Positions 25,059 through 33,860 of a DNA stretch of 52,126 nucleotides are shown in pieces. Source of the DNA: Paracoccus sediminilitoris (lineage in GTDB: Bacteria > Pseudomonadota > Alphaproteobacteria > Rhodobacterales > Rhodobacteraceae); contig NZ_QJPK01000025.1 of assembly GCF_003259195.1 (NCBI RefSeq), positions 1 to 52,126 on the forward strand, read 5' to 3'. The stretch's first letter is position 1. Each line of letters starts with the position of its first letter. The notes beneath the pieces were generated by a model. The model saw only the letters and a program-made list of their open reading frames with translations, ran no database searches and was not told the origin of the DNA. The translations under genes were made by a program, and so were the position numbers.

Positions 25059-26939
25059 ATGAACAAACAGGACATCGCCAACCTGTCGTGGGACGAATAT
25101 GACGAACTGCGCGACCCGCGCCCGGATACCAACGGTTTCGACGCCGTGGTCGAACGCGCCCTGTCGCGCCGGGGCTTCCTGGGTGCGGCGCTGGCCTTCG
25201 GTTCGGGCGCGGCCGTGATGGGGACGGGCATCCTGGGCTCGGCCAGTTCGGCCCGGGCGCAGGCTGCGGCCTTTGCCTTCCAGCCGATCGGCATCGCCAC
25301 CGATTTCGACGTCCACGTCCCGCAAGGCTATCAATGGAAGCCGCTTGTGCGGTGGGGCGACGCCCTGTTTTCGGATGCCGAGGGTGCCTATTCGGCCGAA
25401 AACGGCGTCCCGGTCGAGATGTCGGACAAGGTCTTCGGCGAAAACACCGATGGCATGGAAACCTTCACCGATGGCGACCGGATCATCCTTGCCATCAATT
25501 CGGAATATGCCAACCCCGAAATCAACCTGCCCGCCGAAACCGAAGGGATGCCGCAATCCGCTGATCAGGTCCGCATGCTGAAGAACATCCAGGGCGTCAC
25601 CGTCATGGAGATCGCCGCAGGCGACGATGGATATCAGATCGTTCTGGACAGCCCCTACAACCGCCGCATCACGCATGAAACGCCGATGACCATGGACGGG
25701 CCCGCCGCGGGCTCCGCGCTGGTCCGCACCAAGGCCGACCCCGAGGGGATGTCGCCCAAAGGCACGATGAACAATTGCGGGTCGGGCAAGACGCTGTGGG
25801 GCACCTATCTGACCTGCGAGGAAAACTTCAACGGCTATTTCGGCGCCGCCGCCGATCACCAGCCGACCGAAGCCGAGACGCGTTACGGCATCGGGGGCGA
25901 AAGCCGCTATGCCTATGAGAAATTCGACGAACGCTTCGACCTGATGGCCGAACCGAACGAACCCCACCGCCACGGCTGGGTCACCGAAATCAACCCGCTC
26001 GACGCGCAGTCCATCCCCGTCAAGCACACCGCCCTTGGCCGTTTCAAGCATGAGAACGCCGAGATGGTGCAGGCTAAGGATGGTCGCGTCGTGGTCTATA
26101 TGGGCGATGATGAACGCGGCGAGTTCCTGTACCGGTTCGTGTCGAACGGGACCTGGGCCGAAGGTCAGCCCACCGACGGCCTGCTGTCGGACGGCACGCT
26201 GTATGTCGCCCGCTTCAACGACGACATGACAGGCGAATGGCTGCCGCTGACCCCCGAGACCACCGGCATGGCCATGGACGAAATGCTGGTCTTTGCCCGC
26301 ATGGCCGGGTCCAAGGTCGGCGCGACCACGATGGACCGCCCCGAATGGGTCGCTTGCCATCCGCTGCGCTGCGAGGCCTATTGCGCGCTGACCAACAACA
26401 AGAACCGCGGCGTGGAACCCAACGAGGGCGGCGACGCCACCCCGGTCGGCGGCCCGAACCCGCGCGAGGCCAACAATTTCGGCCAGATCGTGCGCTGGCG
26501 TCCCTCGGACGAGGATCATGGCGCGACCGGGTTCACCTGGGACCTCTATGTCATGGCAGGCAATCCGACGGTCTTCGACGATGCCTATGCCGGGTCGGAA
26601 AACATCAACGAGGGCAATATGTTCAACTCGCCCGACGGGATGGCGTTTTCGTCCGACGGGATGCTGTGGATCCAGACCGACGGCGAGGACAGCAACGAAG
26701 GCGAATTCGCGGGCCAGGGCAACAACCAGATGCTGGTCGGCAACCCCGACACCGGCCAGATCGCCCGCTTTCTGACTGCCCCCAAGGGCGCCGAGGTGAC
26801 CGGCCTGACCTGGTCGCCCGACCGCAAGACCGCCTTTGTCGGCATCCAGCACCCCGGCGGGTCCTGGCCCGACAACACGGGCAAGCCCCGTTCCGCTGTG
26901 ATCGCCGTCTGGCGCGAGGATGGCCAGACCATCGGCTGA
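25059..26939 (+). CDS. phoX: PhoX-family alkaline phosphatase, Tat-exported
   Basis: A 626-residue protein of the DUF839/PhoX family, calcium- and iron-dependent phosphomonoesterases that release phosphate from organic esters in the periplasm. The Tat motif is S-R37-R38-G-F-L followed by a hydrophobic Ala/Gly stretch and A-R-A-Q-A near 66-70. The conserved core N-N-C-G-S-G-K-T-L-W-G-T-Y-L-T-C-E-E-N-F near residue 245 holds the Cys and Glu of the metal centre; H-G-W-V-T-E-I lies near 310 and N-S-P-D-G-M near 525. A candidate Pho box lies upstream. It appears to be a single gene. Confidence 0.92.
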   Translation: MNKQDIANLSWDEYDELRDPRPDTNGFDAVVERALSRRGFLGAALAFGSGAAVMGTGILGSASSARAQAAAFAFQPIGIATDFDVHVPQGYQWKPLVRWGDALFSDAEGAYSAENGVPVEMSDKVFGENTDGMETFTDGDRIILAINSEYANPEINLPAETEGMPQSADQVRMLKNIQGVTVMEIAAGDDGYQIVLDSPYNRRITHETPMTMDGPAAGSALVRTKADPEGMSPKGTMNNCGSGKTLWGTYLTCEENFNGYFGAAADHQPTEAETRYGIGGESRYAYEKFDERFDLMAEPNEPHRHGWVTEINPLDAQSIPVKHTALGRFKHENAEMVQAKDGRVVVYMGDDERGEFLYRFVSNGTWAEGQPTDGLLSDGTLYVARFNDDMTGEWLPLTPETTGMAMDEMLVFARMAGSKVGATTMDRPEWVACHPLRCEAYCALTNNKNRGVEPNEGGDATPVGGPNPREANNFGQIVRWRPSDEDHGATGFTWDLYVMAGNPTVFDDAYAGSENINEGNMFNSPDGMAFSSDGMLWIQTDGEDSNEGEFAGQGNNQMLVGNPDTGQIARFLTAPKGAEVTGLTWSPDRKTAFVGIQHPGGSWPDNTGKPRSAVIAVWREDGQTIG

Positions 26940-26992
26940 TCCCCCGCCCCTTCAGGCAAAGGATGGCGCGCCCGCAACGGCGCGCCATCTGC

Positions 26993-27412
26993 TTATCCGG
27001 TGTGGTCCTGCGTGCAAAGGTCGTGGTTTCCCAACACTTCGATCACGCGGCAATCGGCGATGGTGCCATGCGAACACTGGGTCAGCATCCGCTCCAGTTC
27101 CTGCTGCAAGGCGGTCAGCCGCGCGATGCGCGCCTTGACTGAGGCCAGCTGCCGCGTGGCGATGACATCGGCGGCCGCGCAGGACCGGTCCGGGTCGTCG
27201 GCCATGGCCAGCAGGTCCTGGATGTCGGACAGCGGAAAGCCCAGGTCGCGGGCATGACGGATAAAAGCCAGCCGTTCCAGCATGGCTGCGTCATAGACGC
27301 GCTGATTGCCCGCGCTGCGCCCCGGTGCGGGCAGCAGGCCGATCTGTTCGTAATAGCGGATCGTGGGGACCTTGACCCCGGTCCTTTTGCTCGTCTCTCC
27401 GATGCTTGGCAT
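26993..27412 (-). CDS. MerR-family heavy-metal regulator (ZntR/CadR/PbrR group)
   Basis: A 139-residue regulator. The winged helix (I-G-E-T-S-K-R-T-G-V-K-V-P-T-I-R-Y-Y-E) is at residues 4-22, followed by the dimer helix, and metal-loop residues C78, C113, H115 and C121 (Q-C-S-H-G-T-I-A-D-C). The ZntR/CadR/PbrR group uses Cys at these positions to sense Zn, Cd or Pb. It diverges from the P1B ATPase gene it should control. Its ribosome site (AAGGGG) overlaps the -35 box of the ATPase promoter on the other strand. Confidence 0.88.
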   Translation of the reverse strand: MPSIGETSKRTGVKVPTIRYYEQIGLLPAPGRSAGNQRVYDAAMLERLAFIRHARDLGFPLSDIQDLLAMADDPDRSCAAADVIATRQLASVKARIARLTALQQELERMLTQCSHGTIADCRVIEVLGNHDLCTQDHTG

Positions 27413-27421
27413 TTTGACCCC

Positions 27422-27452
27422 TTGAACCTCTAGTGACTAGAGATCCTATGTT
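27422..27452 (+). promoter_or_regulatory. MerR-type promoter and operator for the P1B ATPase
   Basis: A -35 box TTGAAC (27422-27427) and a -10 box TATGTT (27447-27452) are separated by a 19-base spacer, the over-long spacing characteristic of MerR-activated promoters. The spacer contains the perfect inverted repeat CTCTAGT-G-ACTAGAG (27428-27442). MerR proteins twist this DNA when metal-bound to align the boxes. Confidence 0.9.
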
Positions 27453-27497
27453 CGGATTACGCATCGAACAAGGCCGCCGGAAAAAGAGGACAGCAGG

Positions 27498-29654
27498 ATG
27501 GACAATCGCCGTGAATGGACCGTGACGGGGATGGATTGCGCGGGCTGCGCGTCCAAGATCACCCATGCGATGCAGCGCCTGCCGGGTGTCACCGACCCGC
27601 GGGTCACGGTGATGTCGCGCAAGCTGACCTTGCAGCTGGACGATGACGCCACCTCGGCGTCGCAGATCGAGGCTGAGGTCCGCAAGCTGGGCTTCGGGAT
27701 CGAGCCCCCCCATCGCGACGCCGATCACGGCCATGACCACGAGCCGACCGATGGGCCATGGCATGCCTCGGCCAAGGGACGGCTGGTGATCGTCACGGGG
27801 CTGCTACTTGTCCTGGCTTGGGCGATCCGCCTGACGACCGCGGGCGCGGTGGGGCATTGGGCCTTTGTCGCGGCGTGTCTGATCGGGGTCGCCCCGGTCG
27901 CCCGCAGCGCCCTTGCCATGCTGCGCCGGGGCCAGCCCTTCACCATCGAAAGCCTGATGACCATTGCCGCGGCCGGTGCACTGATGATCGGTGCCGCCGA
28001 GGAGGCCGCGCTGGTCGTCTTTCTGTTCGCCGTGGGCGAGGTACTGGAAGGGGTCGCCTCGAACAAGGCCCGCGACAGCATCCGTGCGCTGTCGGACCTG
28101 GTGCCCAAGACCGCGCTGCTGGAACAGGACGGCCGGACGCGAGAGGTGCCCGCCGCATCGCTGGAACCCGGACAGGTCGTGCTGGTCCGTCCGGGCGATC
28201 GCATCCCGGCGGACGGGCGGATCCTTGAGGGCACCAGCGGCATCGACGAAAGCCCGGTGACCGGCGAAAGCGTCCCCATCACCCGCGGCCCGGGCGAAGA
28301 TGTCTTTGCCGGCGCCATCAACGCGGAATCCGCACTGCGCGTCACGGTGACGACCGCCGCCGCCGACAACACCATTTCCCGCATCATCCGCTTGGTTGAG
28401 GAGGCCGAGGAGTCCCGCGCGCCGACCGAACGCTTCATCGACCGTTTCAGCCGCTGGTACATGCCCGCCGTGGTGGCGTTGGCCGCGCTGACGGTCGTGG
28501 TGCCGCCGCTGGCCTTCGGGCTGCCATGGGATGTCTGGATCTATCGTGGGCTGGCGCTGCTGTTGATCGGCTGCCCTTGCGCGCTGGTCATCTCAGTTCC
28601 GGCGGCGATCGCCTCGGCGCTGTCGTCGGGGGCACGGCGGGGGCTGCTGATGAAGGGCGGCGCGGTGATCGAGGCCGCCGCCCGCATCCGCCACGTCGCC
28701 ATCGACAAGACCGGCACCCTGACACATGGCCGCCCGCAGGTCACCGACATCCTGCCCATCAGCATCGACGCCGACACGCTGCTGGCGCGGATGGCCGCCG
28801 TCGAAGGCGCCTCCAGCCACCCGCTGGCGCGGGCTATCGTGGCCCATGCGGGCGACCTGCCCCTGCCCGCCGCGACCGAGGCCCGCGCCATTCCCGGCAA
28901 GGGCGTGCAGGCGGTGATCGGGGGACGGACCCTGACCGTCGCCAGCCCCCGCCACGCGACCGAGGCGGGCGTGCTGACCGGCGACCTGCTGGGCCGCGCG
29001 CAGGCGCTGGAGGCACAGGGCAAGACCGTGACGGTGCTGTTCGGCGATGACGTCCAAGGCATGATCGCCTTGCGCGACGAACCCCGCGCCGATGCAGCCG
29101 ACGCCATGCGGCAGCTGCGCGATCTGGGCGTGACCCCGGTGATCCTGACCGGCGACAACCCCCGCACCGCCGCAGCCATCGCGGGCACGCTTGGCATCGA
29201 TCACCGCGCCCAGATGCTGCCGCAGGACAAGCAGGCCGCCATCCGCGACCTGTCCGCCGATGGTGGCGTGATGATGATCGGCGACGGCATCAACGACGCG
29301 CCCGCGCTGAAGCAGGCCGATGTGGGCGTGGCGATGGGGTCGGGCACGGATGTGGCGCTGGAAACGGCGGATGCGGCGATCCTGCGCGACCGCGTCACCG
29401 ACATCGCCGCGATGATCCGCCTGTCGCGCGCCACGATGGGCAACATCCGCCAGAACATCGCGCTGGCGCTTGGGCTGAAGGGGGTGTTTCTGGTCACCTC
29501 AATCCTGGGGATCACCGGGTTGTGGATCGCGATCCTGGCCGATACGGGGGCCACGGTGCTGGTGACGCTGAACGCCATGCGCCTGCTGCGCCACGACCCG
29601 ACGCACCCTGCCGGGACCGCCCGATTGACGCAACGGCAGCCCGCCGCGCGCTGA
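27498..29654 (+). CDS. zntA: P1B-type heavy-metal efflux ATPase (Zn/Cd/Pb class)
   Basis: A 718-residue inner-membrane exporter of Zn, Cd or Pb. An N-terminal heavy-metal domain carries M-D-C14-A-G-C17. Membrane segments start near residue 95. The transport site C359-P-C361, the phosphorylated D403 in D-K-T-G-T-L-T, S-S-H-P-L-A, T-G-D-N and G-D-G-I-N-D-A-P-A-L are all intact. The last membrane segment has A-D-T-G-A, the Asp typical of the Zn/Cd/Pb class rather than copper pumps. AAAGAGGA precedes the ATG by 7 bases. Control by the divergent MerR protein is expected. Confidence 0.93.
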   Translation: MDNRREWTVTGMDCAGCASKITHAMQRLPGVTDPRVTVMSRKLTLQLDDDATSASQIEAEVRKLGFGIEPPHRDADHGHDHEPTDGPWHASAKGRLVIVTGLLLVLAWAIRLTTAGAVGHWAFVAACLIGVAPVARSALAMLRRGQPFTIESLMTIAAAGALMIGAAEEAALVVFLFAVGEVLEGVASNKARDSIRALSDLVPKTALLEQDGRTREVPAASLEPGQVVLVRPGDRIPADGRILEGTSGIDESPVTGESVPITRGPGEDVFAGAINAESALRVTVTTAAADNTISRIIRLVEEAEESRAPTERFIDRFSRWYMPAVVALAALTVVVPPLAFGLPWDVWIYRGLALLLIGCPCALVISVPAAIASALSSGARRGLLMKGGAVIEAAARIRHVAIDKTGTLTHGRPQVTDILPISIDADTLLARMAAVEGASSHPLARAIVAHAGDLPLPAATEARAIPGKGVQAVIGGRTLTVASPRHATEAGVLTGDLLGRAQALEAQGKTVTVLFGDDVQGMIALRDEPRADAADAMRQLRDLGVTPVILTGDNPRTAAAIAGTLGIDHRAQMLPQDKQAAIRDLSADGGVMMIGDGINDAPALKQADVGVAMGSGTDVALETADAAILRDRVTDIAAMIRLSRATMGNIRQNIALALGLKGVFLVTSILGITGLWIAILADTGATVLVTLNAMRLLRHDPTHPAGTARLTQRQPAAR

Positions 29655-29795
29655 CCCCGGGGTGCCGGTCACCATTTTGCGACGGGGGGACCGGTCGGTT
29701 CCCCTTGCCACCCCGGCCCCTTTCCCCCTAAGAGCCGCCAAACACGTCGTTGTCTGCGCCCGCCGCAGGCCGCGCCGTGCGACAAGGATATGGCC

Positions 29796-30566
29796 ATGGA
29801 TGACAAGCCCGCGATACGAATCCGCGACCTGCACAAGCGTTTTGGCGACCTGGAAGTCCTGAAGGGGGTCTCGCTGACCGCCCATCCGGGCGATGTGATT
29901 GCTATCATCGGCGGATCGGGGTCGGGCAAATCAACATTGTTGCGCTGCATCAACATGCTGGAACATCCCAGCGCGGGCGAGATCGCGATTCAGGGCGAAA
30001 CCTATCGCATGCGGCCGACCCGCGACGGCAGCCTGGAACCCGCCGACCGGCGGCAGGTCCAGCGCATCCGCGCGCAGCTGGGCATGGTCTTTCAGAACTT
30101 CAACCTGTGGCCCCACCGGACGGTCCTGGAAAACGTGACCGAGGCGCCGATCCATGTTCTGGGCCAGCCGCGCGCCCAGGCGATCGTCCGTGCCCGCCAG
30201 GTGCTGGACCGCGTGGGCCTGGGCGACAAGGCCGATGCCCATCCCGTCCGCCTGTCTGGCGGCCAGCAGCAACGCGCCGCCATCGCCCGTGTGCTGGCGG
30301 TAGATCCCTTGGCCATGCTGTTCGACGAACCGACCAGCGCGCTGGACCCCGAATTGGTGGGCGAGGTTCTGGGCGTCATCCGCGACCTGGCCCGCGAGGG
30401 CCGCACCATGATCCTGGTGACGCATGAAATGGCCTTTGCGCGTGACGTGGCCAACCGCGTCATCTATCTGCGCGATGGCCGGATCGAAGAGGAAGGCACC
30501 CCCGAACAGCTGTTCGGCGACCCGCAATCCCCGCATCTGAAACAGTTCATCCGGTCGGTCATGTGA
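29796..30566 (+). CDS. Polar amino acid ABC importer ATPase (HisP/GlnQ type), system D
   Basis: A 256-residue ATPase with Walker A G-G-S-G-S-G-K-S, signature L-S-G-G-Q-Q-Q-R, Walker B with L-F-D-E-P-T-S-A-L-D-P and V-T-H-E-M. R-R-Q-V-Q-R-I-R near 80 and M-V-F-Q-N-F-N-L-W-P-H are typical of the histidine/arginine/ornithine/opine group. The ATG at 29796 has AAGGA 7 bases upstream; another ATG two codons earlier has only 1-2 bases of spacing. It is first in a five-gene plus-strand operon with its binding protein, two permeases and a homocysteine methyltransferase. Confidence 0.93.
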   Translation: MDDKPAIRIRDLHKRFGDLEVLKGVSLTAHPGDVIAIIGGSGSGKSTLLRCINMLEHPSAGEIAIQGETYRMRPTRDGSLEPADRRQVQRIRAQLGMVFQNFNLWPHRTVLENVTEAPIHVLGQPRAQAIVRARQVLDRVGLGDKADAHPVRLSGGQQQRAAIARVLAVDPLAMLFDEPTSALDPELVGEVLGVIRDLAREGRTMILVTHEMAFARDVANRVIYLRDGRIEEEGTPEQLFGDPQSPHLKQFIRSVM

Positions 30567-30604
30567 CCCGCCATCCATTTTCCTGATTTTCGGAAGGATT
30601 TCCC

Positions 30605-31378
30605 ATGCTCAGCAAATTCACCCTCGCCGCCGTCGCGGCCCTTGGACTTGCGGGTCCGGTCATGGCCGAAACCCTGAAGGTCGGCGTGTCCGCCGAACCC
30701 TATCCGCCCTTCTTCACCCCCGATGCCAGCGGCAGCTGGTCGGGTTGGGAGATTGACCTGATGAACGAAATCTGCACCCGGATCGAGGCCGAATGCGTGG
30801 TCACCCCCATCGCGTGGGACGGCATCATCCCGGCCCTGACCACCGGCAAGATCGACATGATCATGGGGTCGATGACCATCACGCCCGCGCGGGCCGAACA
30901 GATCGCCTTTTCCGACAAGTACTATGCCGCGCCGACCGGGCTGATGACGCAGAAGGGATCGGATATCGAACCGACCGCCGAAGGCGTCAGCGGCGCCTTC
31001 GTGGGCGCCCAGTCGGGATCGATCCAAGAGGTCTATGCCAACAAGTATTACGCAGACACCGCAGGCTCGATCCGCATCTATCAGAACCTGGACGAGGAAC
31101 TGCAGGATCTGGCGGCGGGTCGCCTGGACGCGGTCATCGGCGACACGCTGGCCATGCAGCCCTTCGCCGAATCCGAGGCAGGCCAGGCCTGCTGCGAATA
31201 CAAGGGTGCCGTCGAACCCGACCCCGAGGTGCTGGGCTATGGCGCCGGTGCCGGCCTGCGCCAGGAGGATACCGAGCTGCTGGCCCGCGTGAACAAGGCC
31301 CTGGCCGAGATCCGCGAAGACGGCACCTATGACCAGATCACGCAGAAATACTTCACCGTCGACATCTACGGCGACTGA
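30605..31378 (+). CDS. Polar amino acid ABC importer binding protein, system D
   Basis: A 257-residue periplasmic protein with a signal peptide ending P-V-M-A-E at about residue 20. Family blocks are S-A-E-P-Y-P-P-F-F-T-P, G-W-E-I-D-L-M, M-G-S-M-T-I-T-P-A-R and I-A-F-S-D-K-Y-Y, as in lysine/arginine/ornithine and opine binding proteins. C-E-C-like cysteines at 60 and 65 and C-C near 200 may form disulfides. GAAGGA precedes the ATG. With a homocysteine methyltransferase in the same operon, S-methylmethionine or a related sulfonium amino acid is a reasonable ligand guess. Confidence 0.9.
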   Translation: MLSKFTLAAVAALGLAGPVMAETLKVGVSAEPYPPFFTPDASGSWSGWEIDLMNEICTRIEAECVVTPIAWDGIIPALTTGKIDMIMGSMTITPARAEQIAFSDKYYAAPTGLMTQKGSDIEPTAEGVSGAFVGAQSGSIQEVYANKYYADTAGSIRIYQNLDEELQDLAAGRLDAVIGDTLAMQPFAESEAGQACCEYKGAVEPDPEVLGYGAGAGLRQEDTELLARVNKALAEIREDGTYDQITQKYFTVDIYGD

Positions 31379-31416
31379 TCCGGCCCCGACCGGCCCTGCG
31401 AAAGGACCCCCGCCCC

Positions 31417-32145
31417 ATGTTCCAGTCGATCGATTTCAGCCTGCTGGCGCTGGACGCCCCCGGATGGGGCGGCGCGCTGCTGCAGGGTTTCTGGCGGTCG
31501 ATCCAGCTGGCGGCGGGGGGCTATGTCATGGGCATCGTCATCGGGATCCTGGGCGCCAGCGCGAAACTCTATGGCGGGCTGGTGATGCGCGATCTGGCGC
31601 AGGTCTATACCACCGTCATCCGCGCCGTTCCCGAACTGGTGATGATGCTGCTGTTCTATTACGTCGGTACCGACCTTCTGAACCGTGCGGCGCAGGGCAT
31701 GGGCTTTCAGGGCATCGAGGTGGACGGGCTGGCGGCGGGCATCCTGGTCATCGGGCTGGTCCAGGGCGGCTACGCGACCGAGGTGATCCGCGGCGCCATC
31801 CGCGCCGTCCCCCATGGCCAGATCGAGGCGGCGCAGGCTTTCGGCATGTCGCCCCTGAAGGTCATGCGCCGCGTCACCCTGCCCGCCATGACGCCCCATG
31901 CCATCCCCGGCATGGCCAACCTTTGGATGATCGCCACCAAGGACACCGCGCTGCTGGCCGTGATCGGCTTCAGCGAATTGACGCAGGTGACGCGGCAGGC
32001 GGCCTCCTCGACGCGGGCCTATTTCCTGTTCTTCCTGTCGGCGGGGGCGCTTTATCTGATGCTGACACTGGTCTCGAACGTGATCCTGCGCCGCTATGAG
32101 GCGCGCGCGCGCCGCGGGTTGATCGCCGCCCATCAGGCCCGATGA
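31417..32145 (+). CDS. Polar amino acid ABC importer permease 1 (HisQ type), system D
   Basis: A 242-residue membrane subunit with about five membrane segments and the EAA loop I-E-A-A-Q-A-F-G-M-S-P near residues 140-150. R-A-V-P-E-L-V is the His/Glu/Gln/Arg permease signature. AAAGGA precedes the start; the stop overlaps the next permease start by 4 bases. It pairs with the next gene product. Confidence 0.92.
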   Translation: MFQSIDFSLLALDAPGWGGALLQGFWRSIQLAAGGYVMGIVIGILGASAKLYGGLVMRDLAQVYTTVIRAVPELVMMLLFYYVGTDLLNRAAQGMGFQGIEVDGLAAGILVIGLVQGGYATEVIRGAIRAVPHGQIEAAQAFGMSPLKVMRRVTLPAMTPHAIPGMANLWMIATKDTALLAVIGFSELTQVTRQAASSTRAYFLFFLSAGALYLMLTLVSNVILRRYEARARRGLIAAHQAR

Positions 32146-32924
32146 TGCGCAATATCGTGACCCAGATGATGATGCCGCACCGGCTGGTCATGGCCGCGCT
32201 GGCCTTGGCCGGGCTGGTCGCCATGGCGCTGACCATGCAATGGGACTGGCTGCCCGAAAACTTGCCGCGCCTGTGGGACGGATTGCTGATGACGCTGGCG
32301 ATGCTGGCGGCCAGCGTGGCGGCGGGGTTCGTGCTGGCGCTGCCGCTGGCGTTGTTCCAGGTGATGGGACCGCGCCCGTTGCGCTGGCTGTCGCTTGGCT
32401 TTTGCACACTGATCCGCGGCACGCCGCTGCTGCTGCAGCTGTGGTTGTTCTATTTCGGGCTGGGGGCGCTTTTCGCGCAATTTCCCGAAATCCGCGACTC
32501 CTGGGCCTGGCCCTATCTGCGGCAGGCCTGGCCCTATGGGTTCCTGGCATTGACCCTGTCCTTTGCCGCCTATCAGGGCGAGGTGATGCGCGGCGCCTTC
32601 ACCGGCGTTCCGCATGGCGAATTGGAGGCCGCGCGCGCCATGGGCATGTCGCCATGGCTGGTCTTTCGCCGCGTCTGGTTCCCACGCGCCCTGCATCGCG
32701 CCCTGCCGACCCTGACGGGCGAGATCATCCTGCAGCTGAAATCCACGCCCCTTCTGGCGACGATCACGGTCACCGACCTTTACGCGGTGATCACTCGCAT
32801 CCGGCAGACCACGCTCTTGACCTATGAACCCCTACTGCTGCTGGTGGCGGTCTATCTCTGCCTCAGCGGCATCCTGATTCTGGGGCTGCGCTGGCTGGAA
32901 AACCGCGTCCCGACGGGGCGCTGA
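32142..32924 (+). CDS. Polar amino acid ABC importer permease 2 (HisM type), system D
   Basis: A 260-residue partner permease with the I-R-G-T-P-L-L-L-Q-L motif, the A-A-Y-Q-G-E-V-M-R-G-A block and the EAA loop L-E-A-A-R-A-M-G-M-S-P. Two adjacent ATG codons sit at the start; the first overlaps the previous stop. It ends 23 bases before the homocysteine methyltransferase start. Confidence 0.92.
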   Translation: MMRNIVTQMMMPHRLVMAALALAGLVAMALTMQWDWLPENLPRLWDGLLMTLAMLAASVAAGFVLALPLALFQVMGPRPLRWLSLGFCTLIRGTPLLLQLWLFYFGLGALFAQFPEIRDSWAWPYLRQAWPYGFLALTLSFAAYQGEVMRGAFTGVPHGELEAARAMGMSPWLVFRRVWFPRALHRALPTLTGEIILQLKSTPLLATITVTDLYAVITRIRQTTLLTYEPLLLLVAVYLCLSGILILGLRWLENRVPTGR

Positions 32925-32947
32925 ACATGAACGAACGGAGCCTTTCC

Positions 32948-33850
32948 ATGGCCAAGATCACCCTGCTTGACGGCGGCCTCAGCCGCGAACTGGAACGCTG
33001 CGGCGCGACGCTGCGTCAACCCGAATGGTCGGGGCTGGCCCTGATGAACGAACCCGACAAGGTCCGGCAGGCCCATGAAAACTTCGTCGCGGCGGGCGCG
33101 CAGGTCGTCACCACCGCCAGCTATGCCGTGGTGCCCTATCACTTGGGTCAGGACCGCTTTGACCGCGATGGCGCGATGCTGGCGGAACGGTCGGGCCAGC
33201 TGGCGCGGACGGCGGCGGATACCGGTCGCGACGTTCGCGTCGCCGGTTGCCTGCCGCCCGTCGGCGGTTCCTATGAGCCCGAGAATTTCGACGCCGTCGC
33301 ATCGCAGGCGGTGCTGGCGGTACTGGTCGAAAACCTGAAGCCGCATGTGGACCTGTGGCTGGGCGAAACGCTCAGCTGCATCGCCGAGGCGCGCGCCGCC
33401 GCCGATACCATCCAAGGCACAGACCTGCCGCTGTGGATTTCCTATACCCTGCGCGACGAACTGCCCGATCAGCTGGACAGCCCCGTACTGCGGTCGGGCG
33501 AGCCGGTGGCCGACGCTGTTCAGGCGGCCATCGACGCCGGCGCACAGGCGGTCCTGTTCAACTGCTCGATGCCCGAGGCGATGGAACCTGCCATCCGCCA
33601 GGCCCTGCAGGTCGTGGAACGGAGCGGCCGCGACATCCCCGTCGGCGTCTATGCCAATGCCTTCACCGCAGAAGACGAAGGTGCCGCCAACGAGGTCCTG
33701 TCCGCGATCCGCAAGGACCTTGATCCCCAGGGCTATGGCGTCTGGGTCGATCGCTGGCTGGCGGCGGGCGCGACGATCATCGGCGGATGCTGCGGCATCG
33801 ACGCCCCCCATATCGCCGCGCTGAAATCGCATCTGGACCGCCAGGCCTGA
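32948..33850 (+). CDS. mmuM: Homocysteine S-methyltransferase (MmuM-like)
   Basis: A 300-residue cytosolic TIM-barrel enzyme transferring a methyl group from S-methylmethionine or a similar donor to homocysteine to make methionine. The zinc ligands are C206 (F-N-C-S) and C281-C282 (I-I-G-G-C-C-G), all present. L-D-G-G-L-S-R-E-L-E opens the barrel. The start at 32948 is chosen because CGGAG lies about 7 bases upstream; an in-frame ATG 21 bases earlier lies too close to the permease stop. Placement at the end of an amino acid importer operon suggests use of an imported methyl donor. It converges with the AroE-like gene. Confidence 0.88.
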   Translation: MAKITLLDGGLSRELERCGATLRQPEWSGLALMNEPDKVRQAHENFVAAGAQVVTTASYAVVPYHLGQDRFDRDGAMLAERSGQLARTAADTGRDVRVAGCLPPVGGSYEPENFDAVASQAVLAVLVENLKPHVDLWLGETLSCIAEARAAADTIQGTDLPLWISYTLRDELPDQLDSPVLRSGEPVADAVQAAIDAGAQAVLFNCSMPEAMEPAIRQALQVVERSGRDIPVGVYANAFTAEDEGAANEVLSAIRKDLDPQGYGVWVDRWLAAGATIIGGCCGIDAPHIAALKSHLDRQA

Positions 33851-33860
33851 CCCGCCGCGC

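Noticed and set aside
24984..26852. A 622-residue minus-strand open frame opposite phoX
   Set aside because: It is antisense to a well-conserved PhoX core, with no ribosome site or recognisable domain.
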